From positions 81,895,727 through 81,959,726 of the forward strand of contig OY776119.1 of the NCBI GenBank assembly GCA_963675135.1: a DNA stretch of 64,000 nt. Direction: 5' to 3'. Below the pieces are notes generated by a model. It did no database searches. It was not told where the DNA came from and worked only from the letters and a program-made list of their open reading frames with translations. The position numbers and the translations under genes are program-made. Below, in pieces: positions 23,230 to 35,326 of this stretch; the stretch's first letter is position 1, and each line of letters starts with the position of its first letter. This DNA is from Galeopsis tetrahit. Lineage: Eukaryota > Streptophyta > Magnoliopsida > Lamiales > Lamiaceae.

Positions 23230-24826
23230 ATGGATCGAAAGTGGGTTCGAGCAGATCGATTATCAGAGGAGTATAAGAATGGGGTGGAAGAGTTTTGTAA
23301 TCATGCAATTAGACATTGCACCGACCATCGGTTCGACCAATAGATGATGTTGTCACAGTCGGAACATGAGTCGGGCACTTCATCGAATGGCCGAGCAACT
23401 TGGTCTCTCGCACCGCGAAGGTAAAATTTATGTTATTAAATTTTATTATCTTATTTATTGTTCTAAATAATGTTGCAAATTGATTGTAGACACTGCAAAA
23501 GCCTAAACAGAAATCAAGAGTTGTCGTAGACAGTCAGATGGAGAGAACGAGGGACGGAGGTATTGATGCGCGCAGACTTGGTTATCCAATCTCTGGAGAC
23601 TTAGATCACGACTGCGCCGAACAGACTATAGTGAGCAAGATAGTGCAGTCCAGCGCTTTCGATACCCTCACAGTTCCGATCATTACTCACTTTCATCAGA
23701 CTTATTATGAACAGACTATAGTGAGCAAGATAGTGCTTGAAGTCTTGAACGATCGGTGGTTGAGTGCAACCTCCATAGCCTTTTACCTCAAGTATGTGTT
23801 TATTAATTATCAGTATTTACTTTCTATATAGTTTAATTTTCTTTTTAAATTTTAATTAGCGTATATATGTTGGTTAAAGATATTTGGGTGAGGTATATCT
23901 CTCTGGAGATAACCGAGCATGTGGAATGTATTCCTTCGTCTCCCCCAAGTATCTTCCTCAATAGGTGGTAGGACACAGGGCATGGAGGGGATAGTCGAGC
24001 AAATGCTGACTCATACTGGGAGAGAACATCTCATTTTTTGGCCAAAAAATGTGGGGTGAGTACAACAAACATTTCGCTAAAATTTGTATTCATAATATAT
24101 TATTTGCACATTTGCTAAATTTGCAGTTAATTTTAATATTCTTGATATAATATATGGTCCATTGGGTGTTGGTCGCCATAAATATGAATACATTAAATGT
24201 ATGTTTTATGGACCCAGCTCTGGATGGGATGGTTGCAAATCACCCTGATCTCATGTCACATATGGAAGCGTAAGTTCATTTTAAATATTCTAATATAATG
24301 ATTTGTTTTACTTTTAAAATTATGCATATTTAATCTATTTTTTTTTCTAATTATAATAATAATAGTGTGATGATGATGTATCGGAGTCGCCTTCACAATC
24401 AAGGCTCGAGATCTAATTTCAGTAGAGTGACCTGGACAAATGTTAAGGAAAATTAAATTTAGTAAGTTATCAAATTAATAGAAAATAATCATAATTGTAA
24501 TGCGTGCTTATAATTGATAATCATAACAGGTTCCGAGGCAACAAGATGGTAACCATTGTTGACATTTTGTATGTTTCTATATTGAAGATATAATCCACGC
24601 TTTTCACACGACGATTCCTAACAATGTAAGTCAATTTATCGATTTATTTAAATTATTATTGATTGAATAAAAATTCATGTATTATATATCTAACTATATT
24701 GATTGATCGTTTATTGCAGTTTGTCTATGAACGTTCGCTCAAGACTTATAGCGACAAAAGAATGGATAAATGGAAACGGAATTGGACGGGGTACCTTTAC
24801 AATCGATTTTTGTATATGTATACTTA
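23230..24826 (+). pseudogene. CACTA-associated Ulp1-like (C48) protease relic
   Basis: The plus strand starts with an ATG frame MDRKWVRADRLSEEYKNGV typical of the Transpos_assoc domain of plant CACTA proteins, soon closed by a stop. Further exon-like pieces follow: 23538-23831, then a Ulp1-like core at about 24155-24275 reading HWVLVAINMNTLNVCFMDP. This contains the expected catalytic His (HWVL) and Asp (FMDP). The C-terminal piece near 24530-24600 retains a PRQQDG-like and Cys region but has a stop after the Cys. The last piece (24720-24826) ends YNRFLYMYT. Ulp1-family proteases remove SUMO; in CACTA elements their role is unclear. Not functional here. Confidence 0.55.
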
Positions 24827-25029
24827 AACTGGTATAACGTTTGTAGCATGTAATTAACTTATATATTTGTGATGATATTTCATGTTTTTTTGTGTATATT
24901 GGACGTATGTATGTGTACGCTTATTTATTTGATGTTTTGGTATTTGACGTATATATATTGTAGTGGTATAAGTTTTGGTTTTGTATAAACAAGATTTTTA
25001 AAATATAAAATAATTATTAAAAAAAATAT

Positions 25030-25330
25030 ATTACTTAGACAGCGGTTATGAACCGCTGTCCAAGTGAGACGGATTAAAAAAATATATTACTTAGACAACG
25101 GTTCATGCGGTTATGAACCGCTGTCCAAGTGAGACGGATTAAAAAACAATTACTTAGACAGCGGTTATGAACCGCTGTCCAAGTCAAATGTATTAAAAAA
25201 AAATACATAGACAACGGTTCATAACTGCTGTCTAAGGTTACCACTTGCAATGCGTTTCTGAACCGCTGTCCAAGTGCTTTTTTTAGACAGCTGTTTTTAA
25301 CAACTGTCTAAGCTTAAACAGCTTAAACCC
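25030..25330. repeat. Hairpin-forming CACTA subterminal repeats
   Basis: Three copies of the palindrome AGACAGCGGTTATGAACCGCTGTC-type and further AGACAACGGTTCAT half copies are spaced by AGTGAGACGGATTAAAAAA. Each can fold as a stem of about 11 bp with an ATG loop. They follow the Ulp1 relic and mark the 3' part of that CACTA remnant; no CACTA terminus was found after them. Confidence 0.75.
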
Positions 25331-25375
25331 TAAAACAGCTCTCCAAGACACTTTTTAAGGGCTGTCCAAAGCTAA

Positions 25376-26033
25376 GAATATTTTTCTTACGGTGAAACGA
25401 GAAATTGCCCGAAAAATATCACCAGAGTGTGAAGGAAATTTTAACAAATACAAGAAGCAAGAAGAACAAGGCAAATGCCAAAATATGTTTGATCTCTCCA
25501 AATGTAGCCGCAATAAATATTGCAATTAAATTGGACAAATATTGAAAAATTGACCAAAGCGGTCATTTGAATTAAATGACAACTTTTATGAATTTTTCAA
25601 AACACATACGTAACCTTCATGCATTTTAATTCACGCACAAGAGTAACCTACTGAATTCAATGCACGCGTGTAACCTTCATCCATTAAACAAAATTCAAAT
25701 TGAAAAACTGCCCGAAATTTAATTTGTTTCGGCGATTTCGATTTATTTTATTTCGGCGGTTACAAATGGAAAATTCGAGGCAAAAGTAGCTTGTTCGTCC
25801 GCTATCAAACTGGTGCGACATTCGTGTAATATTTACAAGCTACTAATGAGTTCATTATACCCATTTCCTCATTAGATATTTTTCAATATAGGACAAAAAC
25901 CGCTTCATTTTTTCCTACTCAAATTTCGGTGACAACAATTATTTGAAAAATCATTTCGCATTCATTCTAACTCCAAAATGAGTGAATGAGATATTGAGTT
26001 GAACTCACTTCGAAGCGCATATATTTTCCAACA
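25376..26033 (-). repeat. LTR-like repeat R2, copy 1
   Basis: It shares almost all its length with 62936-63640 (TTACGG..GAAACGAGAAATTGCCCG, GGTGCGACATTCGTGTAATATTTACAAGC, ending TTTTCCAACA). On the minus strand it would start TGTTGGAAAAT, an LTR-like start. This copy lacks about 75 bp near 25500 that in copy 2 contains a TATTTATAG box. The neighbouring CACTA remnant borders it. Confidence 0.65.
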
Positions 26034-26118
26034 ATATACTCATCATATATAGTCAATTTTAAATCTTGATCAATGCATGTACATATATTCTTATATTATT
26101 TCTTTAATTAAAGAATAT

Positions 26119-26891
26119 TGAAAGTGTGTGTGCGTGCGAAATCAGAGATGTTGTCTGTCGTGTCGGCACTGTCCAGACAACACTATGCAGCGGAAATTAA
26201 AACGCACGTACTGAAAATAGAAGTATTCAAAATTTGCATATATTATAAAATAATCCATGTTGTTCACTATATTAAAATATGTTAAACGAATTACAACCTC
26301 TTAGAGGTGTACAATAACATTATAATAAGTGTAGATGATTTACTAGATCATATGAAACTATCTCCCTCATAGATCTATGCATATAACCTAGTAAATAAGA
26401 CCATGTTCAAACACACTATTATTTGGGTTTACAATAATGTGAAGAACTACAAGAAGAAACAATGATTTTCCTAACTAGAAGCGTATAGAGCGTTCAATAG
26501 TGTAGTGATCAATTTCAGCTTTTCTTCTTGTATATCTTGTGTTGAGGCAGCTACTGTATTTATAGGCTTCGTGTACGAACTGTCTTCAACTCCTATGATC
26601 ATCACAGCCGTGAGATCAAGCGGTTAAGAAACTTCTCTCCACCACTCCTAGAATGTAGGGACTTGTTATACCATGTCTAATAACCTCTCACTCCCACTCA
26701 GTGGCATGACTTGGTGTTGCCCACGTGTTCTAACTGCTCTGGGGACATCATTAGACAACAAGCGTAAGATCGGAGTTAGTGAGAAAAGGAAGGGCAAATT
26801 CTGATGTTGTCATAAGTGTTGGGAACAATAAACACAACACTCGGTTGTTAGTGTTAGATCATTAAACATAACACTTGTATCAACATCAACA
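26119..26891 (-). repeat. 3' LTR of element C
   Basis: 773 bp, plus-strand start TGAAAGTGTGTGTGCGTGCG and end ACATCAACA. A minus-strand TATA box (CCTATAAATACAG) lies near 26553-26563. The uninterrupted copy allows exact definition of the insertions in the other LTR. Confidence 0.95.
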
Positions 26892-26905
26892 ATCTCCCCC
26901 AATTT
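26892..26905 (-). other. Polypurine tract of element C
   Basis: On the minus strand AAATTGGGGGAGAT directly precedes the 3' LTR start TGTTGATG. It matches the Sirevirus-type GGGGGAGATTG tract and primes plus-strand DNA. Confidence 0.85.
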
Positions 26906-27304
26906 GACCTTTCTACATGAACACTACTGAAGTTCGCACAACATAAATATTGACTAAGAAATTAACACAATTGATATTTAAAAAAAAAAAAAAAGAAGTA
27001 ACAAGTTGTATTAGATCAAATTAAAAAAAACAACATCTAAACCAAAAATACTTGTTTAGATTTAAATAACATAAACATAAAGGAAATCCTAAATAATTAC
27101 AGAAATGTAAATGGCAGAGTTTGAGAAAATAAAAAACATCAGTACAAAACTTTTACAACAGGGAATGAACTGAATTAACACATGGGAAAGGATTGAGATG
27201 AAATGTATTTCAGCTGCATCTCCATAATCTGCATATACTCCCCCATAGTGTAAGCTCTCCCCCTGTCTTCAAGCTCTTCAAATATCCAGATCACCATACA
27301 GATC

Positions 27305-29407
27305 CTAGATATCCTGGTCCTCTTCAGTCATTGCAGTGTCAGCAGCAGGTTCATGAGTTCTGTTAGGAACAACATCCGGTTCATCTACAGCAGGTGGAGC
27401 AACAATGTTAGTGGGCTGGTTGTGTGAACTATCAGCTACTCCCCCTGTTGAAGTGGAAAGAAGATACATCCAAAATTTCTTTTGAATGAGAAGATCCTCC
27501 ACAGAGTGCTGCAAATTAACAATAGACCCCTTCAAAATATCAATCAGCCTCATAATATAGTGGGAAGATAAGTAAACAGAGGAGGCAGCTCCTTCTGGAG
27601 GCAGTGTGGTATTGTGAATGGGATCATTTGATGGAACACTGGGAGCTGTACTTGGGCCTACATAATCTTCATTCCTTCTCAAGGGAAGATCAACCACCCT
27701 TTCACCTTTCACCAAGAACTGATTGGATATGCTGAAGCCTGGTATATAGTTGCTAACTACCTCATCCTCTAATCTTTCAAAGGCTTTGTCAAGTAAGAAT
27801 TTGTACAAAAGGCATGGATATGGTAGTATGCCTCTACCAGACATATCAGACTTAAATGTCATCATATTTGTAAAGATAACCTGTCCTAGGTTAAATCTTT
27901 TCAAATGCCCAATTTTGTACATCAATACAACTTGTTCTAAGGTGAGAGTGGTGTTGTTTGTAGTAGGCAACCATTTGAAACAAACCAACTTATGCAAGAC
28001 AGAGTATAGACTAGTCAATTTAGAGGCTAAAATCATTCTTCTCCATTTGGTGATTACTCCCCCAGTCAAGATACTTATCATTACATCATGATCAGTAACT
28101 ACTGGATTCTCCATGATTTTTGTTTTAAGTATAATGTTGATCATCCTAGGAGTAATCATGTGCCTATTTCCTCTAAACCAAAAATGTCCATATCTAGTTG
28201 AATTTGGATCACCAGCATGTTGAGAGACATTGGCATAAAATTCAAATATCCAGTCTACAATGTATGGACAAGCAAATTGTAGAGCATGCAGTAAAGACCT
28301 TTCCTTAAACCATTCAATCAAATTAATTTCTTCAAAGTCAGGAACTTTTATCAGCCTTTCTCTCAAAATTTACCTAGTTTATATAGATCTATACTGGATG
28401 CTTGATTTATCATTATAGTCCTCATCAGTGTCACTATTTCTATCATGAGAGGAGAACAATACCTCGTTTTCATCCTCTTCAGAGGAACTTGATGATGATT
28501 CTGATTCAGAGGGCTCGGGTGTTGCCATCGGAGAGGCAACACTAGCGGTCTCTCGAAGCCTTTTTGATCTCCTCGTGCTTACTGGAGGAGTAGGTTCACG
28601 TTCTTCTTCCAGGTCCTCAGCAACCTCATTAACATCATCCTCATTAACCTCTTCTTCTTCCACTTGAGCTGCAACCTGTTCAGGCTCTGTTTCTGGTTCG
28701 GGCTCAAAGTCAGAAACATCAATGGGTTCAGACGCATTCCCATAAGTTCTGGGCTTTTTCCCTTTGCCAAAATAATCAACAATTTTGCCCAGGTTCCTTT
28801 GGGACTTTCTTTTTCCACCCGGCCACTTTCTTGCAGTAGGAACAACCACAACCTTCTTCTTACCCTTTTTCTGCCGATGTATTTTCACAAATTTGGCAGC
28901 CAGTACTTCAGCATCCGAGGATTCCATCCTATCTTGCATGTCCACATCTTGATTTTGTGGAGCATCTCCCTTGAACATTGAGTTGTCCAGTGTTTCCCCC
29001 TCGAGCACAATAACAAGGTGTGTTGTTTTTAGGCTTAGGGTTTCAAAGGCATCCTTCAATGTGTTGAAAGGAGTGCCCAGAGGAAAGTGTAAGGTTACTG
29101 GAGCTGTTTCGAGTGTGGGAGCTTCGGATGAGGGCTCATTTTGTGGCTCAGAGGCTGAAGTTGCAGCAGCAGCATTAGCATTCGCAATTTCTGTGCGAAT
29201 GTCGAATGGATTGTATGGCACAATTTCAAGAGGGGATGAGTTTGAGGGAGTTTGTTCATCAGCGTAAGGAACGACAATGGTTCCTACAGTGAATGATGGT
29301 GAGTTTGAGGACGCCATTTCTGCGAGAAGATTTAGAGGGTTTGGAGAATTTTTCTTGCTGGAGCTTGAATTCGTTTGTGCAGCTGAGTCCTGAGAATTAT
29401 TTGGCAT
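27305..29407 (-). pseudogene. Element C extra ORF (plant-transposon-protein domain), two nonsense codons
   Basis: The upstream half (29407-28379) starts at ATG 29407 (MPNNSQDSAAQ) and is disordered: acidic glutamate runs, basic clusters (QKKGKKKVVVV, RRSKRLRE) and a serine-rich end. It closes at a TAA, and two codons later there is another TAA; the same frame then runs 353 codons (28366-27305). That half has a folded-looking domain (LIEWFKERSLLHALQF, FEFYANV, GHFWFRGNRHMITPRMINIIL, KWRRMILASKLTSLYSVLHKLV). I read this as the 'putative plant transposon protein' type domain often seen next to plant retroelements; the name needs a profile search. The location between RNase H and the polypurine tract is where Sireviruses carry an env-like or additional ORF. 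No membrane segment is evident. Confidence 0.6.
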
Positions 29408-30385
29408 AATAGATGTTGTACACACAAATCAAGACAACAATTAATTTCCAGAAAAAAACTTTCGAGTTCTATAGATAAAGGCAAGCCAAAATTTAAAAAG
29501 TGTGAGCCTTAAAGTGATGTGACATTAGTAGTAGACATACTAGAGTGTTGTAAATAATTAAAAACAGTAATTACCGTGCTTAAACGAATTAACAAAGCCT
29601 TTAATGTATTTACCAACACTACTATGAAGACTCATCTTATATGGAGAATTGAAAAGTAGGAGATACACGATTCTGAGAATGAGGGAAGTGTAGTAGTGGA
29701 AGTAACTTCCCCACTAATTGATCGTGTGAAGTTGGGAGAATAAAATTCTGAGAATTTAAAAACAATTAAAAGCGGAATATATAAAAACTAAAATAATAAA
29801 ATAAGGTAAGAATTAGTTAATTTATAAGTATTTCAGATGATAATATTTAATAATTATAAAAAATAACAAATTCCTAGAAAATTAGGATAAGAATCTGAGT
29901 TTACGTGTGTTTTGACTATAGTTGGCATTCTATACACCTCAACACAATTTTTTCATGATTTTACATCATATGTGTTGCTCTAATTTCTTTTTCTTTTTAT
30001 CACACTTCACATTGATCCATCTTTTGAAAAGAGTGCATCGTAGCAGCGAACTCCGTGCCCCATAGTTACTCAATGGATTTGTGAATATATTGATGCAATT
30101 TATATCACCTTTTGAAAAGAGATCATCGTAGTAGCGAGCTCCGTGTCCCATAGTTACTCAGTGATTTATAAAGCATCTAATAAGTGATATTTCTTTTTCA
30201 GCATTTGAGAGGTGTATAAGCTCTATTAGTATAAGTCACAAGTTTACTCAGAATTCAAATAACAATCACAAGGAATTTCATTAATTCAATAATTACGAAA
30301 ATTAAAGCAAGGAAACAATTAAGAGACTTATCTTAGTGTTGTCTCAAATGCTACCGCATTTGATACAACACCCTTGATCATATTT
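29408..30385 (-). other. Non-coding spacer between RNase H and the extra ORF of element C
   Basis: No ORF. A TATA-like TCTATAGAA lies on the minus strand near 29468-29476, about 60 bp before the ORF start; weak evidence for a separate promoter. It includes the 88-bp direct duplication at 30017-30165. Confidence 0.4.
30017..30165. repeat. Direct duplication, about 60 bp at 88-bp spacing
   Basis: CTTTTGAAAAGAGTGCATCG..CCCATAGTTACTCA at 30017-30076 recurs with about ten changes at 30105-30165, inside element C's spacer. Confidence 0.8.
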
Positions 30386-31163
30386 TCAGATATTACACAA
30401 ACCAAGAGATTTTCGAAGGGATGAAAACCTCTTGCCATCAAGAGCTTTGGTGAAAATATCAGCCAATTGTTTTTCAGTAGATATGTACTCCAACTTAACA
30501 ACTTCCTTTTCAACAAGATCTCTAATGAAGTGATGTCTAATACTTATGTGCTTTGTTAAAGAATGTTGCATTGGGTTTTTTGAAATATTTATAGCACTTG
30601 TATTATCACAGTACACAGTTAACACATCACTAGGCAAGCCATAATCATGAAACATTTGTTGCAACCATAATAATTGAGTACAACAACTCCCTGATGCAAT
30701 GTATTTTAATTCAGTTGTTGATTGAGACACACAATTTTTTTTTTCTGTTGTGCCAAGAGATCAAGTTGTTTCCCATATAAAAGAAACCACCACTTGTGCT
30801 TTTTCTGTAATCACAATCACCTGGCTAATCTGCATCACTATACCCTATCAAGGTACAGTTTGTATCTTTGCAGTACCAAATGCCTAAATCACTTGTTCAT
30901 GCAACATACTTAATGATTCTTTTAACAACATGCATATGTGATTCTTTGGGGTTAGCTTGGTATCTAACACATAGACATACACTGAACATGATATCATGTC
31001 TACTAGAGCTTAAATAGAGAAGGCTAGCTATCATTGATCTATACAGTGTTGGGTCAACATTCTGGCCAACATTGTCTTTACTCAGTTTCTGAGTTGATCC
31101 CATATGTGTTTTCATGTGTTTAGCATTTTCTAAACCAAATCTTTTTACAAGTTTTTTAGCATA
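30386..31163 (-). pseudogene. Element C RT C-terminus and RNase H (left part of the split pol)
   Basis: It picks up RT just after the element B insertion (KYAKKLVKRFG near 31150), continues through LYLSSSRHDIMFSV and YQANPKESH, then the RNase H segment STTELKYIASGSCCTQLLWL, CDNTSAINISKNP and DIFTKALDG. The frame changes near 30740-30890 through at least one indel and stops. The normal glutamate in the STTEAEY motif is changed (TELKY). Bases 31164-31168 (CTTAC) are the target duplication of element B. Confidence 0.8.
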
Positions 31164-31168
31164 CTTAC

Positions 31169-32760
31169 TGTTGGGAATAAAATGATTTTGAATTAGATAC
31201 CAAAACCCCTGATTGATGATGATTAGATTAGTTGAGAAATGCTCAAGTCAAGTTCAGGCAAGCTGTCTCAGTGCACTTTAGTATGTAGAATGCATAAGTA
31301 AAAATCTCAGAAGTGTTATGAGATTTTAGTGATCAGGATAGTTGTCCAAAGCTGGAATGTTAGACAGCTTGATAGGTCTATAGGACAAAGTTGCTGATCC
31401 ATTCAAGACAAGCTGATCTAATGGACAACTGAGCTGAAGAGATCAAGAACAATAAAGCTGTGTTCATAAATGCAAAAGATCAAGACAGTTGAAGTACAAA
31501 TGATCAAAAGCATTGAATGCAAAAGACACATTCAATGAAGCATTTATTGCCAATCATGCCTGAAACAAGCATTGAAGACTTAGAGCATTAAAGAGTGAGG
31601 CATTGAATGAATGTTGGAACATTCTAAACTACAGCAGAAATGTTCAGGGAGCTTGTCCCATCTGACCGGTGGCTGTGTATAGAGTTTGCCACAAATCAAC
31701 CTAGGACAATGTGCAAAATTGGAAACTGACACAAGTCTCCTCAGCCGCATTTGTCAGAAGTCAACACATTCATTCAAGCAACCATTGAAGAGCCCTTTTA
31801 CACAGTGGATAAAAGGATGCCAAACTTCATAGCCGTTTCAATGGTGCTGCAAATAGACATATTTGAATTGCTAATCCCTCCAACGGTTAGTTGTTCAAAT
31901 TTGTCTATAAATACAGAAGTGATCAAAGGGATTCAGGATCCAACTACAAGCTATCAAACTATCATCAAGCTTTCAAAAGGAAACCAAGCTGTTCTCTAGA
32001 ATTCCAAGTTTCCTGAATCACTTCTTTAGCTAAGCCAATCTTTGTAAACATCCATAGCTTAGCATTGAGATATCCTAAGCCTTTACACTGTTCTTATTGT
32101 AAAGGATACCTCTATTAGTTGGAACCAAACCTCAAACCCTTATCTCATTAAGTGAATAGAGAGTTTGTTGTAGAAGTGAGGAGTTAAGGACTGTTAGTGT
32201 GAAACACAGTCTTAACTCAGAGAGATTGAGCACTAGGACTCAAGTTATCCTAGGGATCAAAACACTAAGAGAGTGTTGTTGATCAGTGCACCTTGGCACT
32301 ATAAAACAAGCTAATTCCATTGAGAAGGAATTATCCTGTTCAATCAGGGAAAGTGGATGTAGGAGCTTGAGTCTCTGAACCACTATAAACTTGTGTGCCA
32401 TTTACTTACTGCATTCTTAATTTCACTTCATTCAAACATATTTTAAAGAAACATAACTCAGTAAGTAAGAAAATCTGTTTTGGACAAAGTCCCTGATAAC
32501 CTGTATTTTTTCAGAAATTAACTTGGAGTATTTCTTTAGTCAAAGGCCAACCACATTCCGAACTTAGCAACTCTTTTAGATATTTAGCCAACTGATCACT
32601 CAATAGTAATCAGTAGGACAAGTATCTATCAAAGTTTACACTCAGGCCAGTTGTGAGACAACTTGCCTGATAAGACCAATTTGTCAAAAAGAAAAGAATT
32701 TGCATACACAAGTGCATCCCCCCCCCATACACTTGTGTTATACTCCACCAAGGACCAACA
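31169..32760 (+). repeat. 5' LTR of element B
   Basis: 1592 bp, TGTTGGGAATAA ... GGACCAACA. The promoter TATA box is TATAAATA at 31906-31913. A poly-C run of 9 near the end is 8 in the other LTR. By eye about nine substitutions separate the two LTRs. The short ORF at 31751-31999 is inside the LTR and duplicated in the other LTR; it is not a gene. Confidence 0.97.
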
Positions 32761-32762
32761 AG

Positions 32763-32774
32763 TGGTATCAGAGC
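32763..32774 (+). other. Primer binding site of element B
   Basis: TGGTATCAGAGC, two bases after the LTR, is the classical initiator tRNA-Met complement. Confidence 0.95.
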
Positions 32775-32898
32775 AGGGGTTCAAAGACCACTGCTTCTGA
32801 GAATCATTGATTTTCAAAATCTCACTTTCTGTGGTCACTGAACTGATCCAAATTTCTGAAAAATCTACTTATATCTTCCTTTGTCTATCTGTATAAGA

Positions 32899-34329
32899 AT
32901 GGCTAACAATGCAGTTCCAGGAGATGTTGCCAACACCACCAACAACATGGGTCCATACCAAGTCAATCATATTTCTCATCACAAACTGCCAATGTTCTCA
33001 ATTGAGAATTATGATTTCTGGAAAATCAGGATGAGAGCACATCTTGCCTGCCACCATGATGAAATGCTCAAAGTCATCACCAGAGGACCATTCACTTTCA
33101 CCAAGCTCAATCCCAAGGTCACTGATGCTCAAAAAGCAGATCCAAGGGAGCTGCTGCCAAAAGATGAGGATGAGCTGACAGCAGAAGAGAGAAAAAGGCA
33201 CAACCTGAACTACATTGCCATGAACACATTATACCAGACCATTCCAGATGCAGTGATGGGAAGAGTGTATCACTGCACCACAGCAAAGGAGATCTGGGAT
33301 ACCCTTGCACTCATGTGTGAAGGTACCCAAAAGATTAAGGAAAACAAGCTTCAAGTGGCTATCCAAAAATATGAGCAATTCACTATGGAGCCAAATGAAA
33401 CCATTGATCATCTTGATGGCAGATTCACTGACATCATGAATGAGATGAACTCCTTGGGCAAGTTCTATGCCAAAAGAGAAGTTGCCTTGAAGATTCTGAG
33501 AAGTCTCACATCAAAATGGGATATATATTCTGTCATGATGCAAAATACCAGCAATCTTGACAACATGCCAATGCAGCAAGTATTCTCTGAACACAAAGCA
33601 TATGAGTTTGATATCAACAGAAAGAAAGTGCATGATGAGCCATCCTCCTCAGGCAAAGGTGTTGCCTTCAAAGCTACTGAATCAGAGAAGAAAAATACTC
33701 AAAGATCTTCTCAATCTGTGTCAAAATCAGAAATGAAGGAGGAACTGGCACTCATGGCTAGAAGATTTGAGAAGCTGAATTCCAGATTTGGTAGATACAA
33801 GAAGTTCTACCAAGATAACAGAACCAGAAGGAGATTCAGTTCTCCTGATAACAAATCAGAGGACAAAGTGTCTAATGAAAAGAAAGAAGACAGATATGCT
33901 GATAAGAAGAAATACAGCAAAGGAGAACCATCATCATCAAGAAGGAAGGAATCCTCAAACAAGAAAAATGATGATGAAGATGTGTGTTACAATTGCCAGA
34001 AAAAGGGTCACTTTCAGTATGATTGTCCTGACCTAAGTGCCAAAGAAAGAAAAGAAAGGCAAAACAAGAGAGACAAGTGGATGAACAACAGGAAGGCCAT
34101 GGTAGCTGGAGAATCAGCAAGTGAAGAGAGTGTCTACTCTTCTGATGATGGACTGTTCTCCAACAGTGATAGTGATGAAGACTGCCAAATGGCATTTGAA
34201 AATGAAGAGGTATGTTCATCTTCCAATATTTCAATTAACACACATGAATCTAGTGAAATCCAACTTGACTTTGAAAAATTGTTAGAAGATTTTGCAAGAA
34301 GTATGCAATATGACACTGAGAGAAAATGA
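32899..34329 (+). CDS. gag: Element B Gag (frameshifted before its coiled coil)
   Basis: The start is taken at ATG 32899 (MANNAVPG), the second ATG of the open frame, by comparison with element A's gag start region. The gag core has the YDFWKIRMRAHL motif and the CEGT motif; the CCHC knuckle CYNCQKKGHFQYDC is at residues 363-376 counted from MANN. An acidic serine-rich stretch follows. The frame closes at TGA 34327-34329, but a coiled-coil continuation equivalent to that in element A lies in the +1 frame from about 34292, so a 1-base indel near 34290 probably truncates Gag. Confidence 0.85.
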   Translation: MANNAVPGDVANTTNNMGPYQVNHISHHKLPMFSIENYDFWKIRMRAHLACHHDEMLKVITRGPFTFTKLNPKVTDAQKADPRELLPKDEDELTAEERKRHNLNYIAMNTLYQTIPDAVMGRVYHCTTAKEIWDTLALMCEGTQKIKENKLQVAIQKYEQFTMEPNETIDHLDGRFTDIMNEMNSLGKFYAKREVALKILRSLTSKWDIYSVMMQNTSNLDNMPMQQVFSEHKAYEFDINRKKVHDEPSSSGKGVAFKATESEKKNTQRSSQSVSKSEMKEELALMARRFEKLNSRFGRYKKFYQDNRTRRRFSSPDNKSEDKVSNEKKEDRYADKKKYSKGEPSSSRRKESSNKKNDDEDVCYNCQKKGHFQYDCPDLSAKERKERQNKRDKWMNNRKAMVAGESASEESVYSSDDGLFSNSDSDEDCQMAFENEEVCSSSNISINTHESSEIQLDFEKLLEDFARSMQYDTERK

Positions 34330-35324
34330 ACAGTTGAGATCTAAAATCAAAATGCCCAATATTCCTGAATCTGAGGTTGACATTAAATCATCTGAGTTGT
34401 ATCAGCAGATTGTGAGAGAAAATGGAGAAATGTCTCTCAGAATCTCTGAACAACAAAAGTTGATTGATGAACAAACTCTGACTCTAAAGAAAAAGGATTT
34501 TGAACTTAGAACTCTTCAAGCCAAATTTAACAATCTCTCAAGTGAATTTGATACTCTGAAATTAAGTGAAGGGAGCTTAAAAATGAAAATGTCTGCCTTG
34601 AACAAATCTGCTAAGGCAATAGAAGAAATTCAAGGGTTTCAAAGACAATTTGCTCAAAAGGATGGATTAGGCTATAGCCCATTTGAACCTTCACCTGGTC
34701 TTAGTATTGCTTCCTCAAGCAATTCTAAGATGACTTTTGTAAGATCAGTGGCATAACAAAATGAAATGGAAGTAAATCAACCACTGATCAAGGATAAGGG
34801 AAAAGGAATTTTTATACCAACTCAAGTGAACAATGTCCCTAAACCGATACCTAAGGAATGAGGATCAGAAAGGTAGAACCAATGGAAGGCCAACCTATCT
34901 GAATCCTTATCAGAAAGATTGTCCAAAATCTGCTCAGAAAAGGCCAACTCAAAAGAGGCAACCTCAACTGAATGGATTAAGGCCAATCCCCTCTGATAGG
35001 TATAAAACATTCAGGAAGCCTGAACCTCACATGCCAAGAGGAAAAGGCCATCCAAACTCCTATCCACAAAGGTCTTTCCAAGCTGCACCTAAGTCTAGTA
35101 ACTTCAGGAGAAATGACCCAAGAAAATTCACCAACCCTTCTGAACCTTACAAGACCAACACTTATACACAGAAAACACCCAAGGCATTTAAGGGTCAAAC
35201 TGTGTATGTAGATGTAAATGGAAACCAAGTCAGTCACTTTGAGTCAATCAGAGTAATCAGGCAGATTTGGATTCCAAAAGGTACAGCTAACCCTCTAGGA
35301 CCCAACACTCAAAGGGTACCTTAA
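34292..35324 (+). pseudogene. Element B Gag C-terminal region, two frame changes and a stop
   Basis: 34292-34756 encodes a heptad-rich coiled coil (TLRENEQLRSKI ... LKMKMSALNKSAKAIEEI) ending at TAA. The frame is open again after that stop (DKGKGIFIPT-like, matching the DKGK end in element A). It then shifts near 34850 to the frame of 34833-35324, a basic stretch ending in IWIPKGTANPLGPNTQRVP. This conserved motif is the natural Gag end. The protease frame follows in -1. Confidence 0.75.
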
Positions 35325-35326
35325 TT

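Noticed and set aside
25375..25392. TTTTTCTTACGGTG read as a degenerate CACTA terminus
   Set aside because: The same TTACGG sequence belongs to repeat R2, which also occurs at 62950 without CACTA neighbours.
31751..31999. 82-codon ORF, duplicated at 45938-46186
   Set aside because: It lies inside the LTR of element B and occurs twice only because the LTR does; it spans the LTR TATA box.
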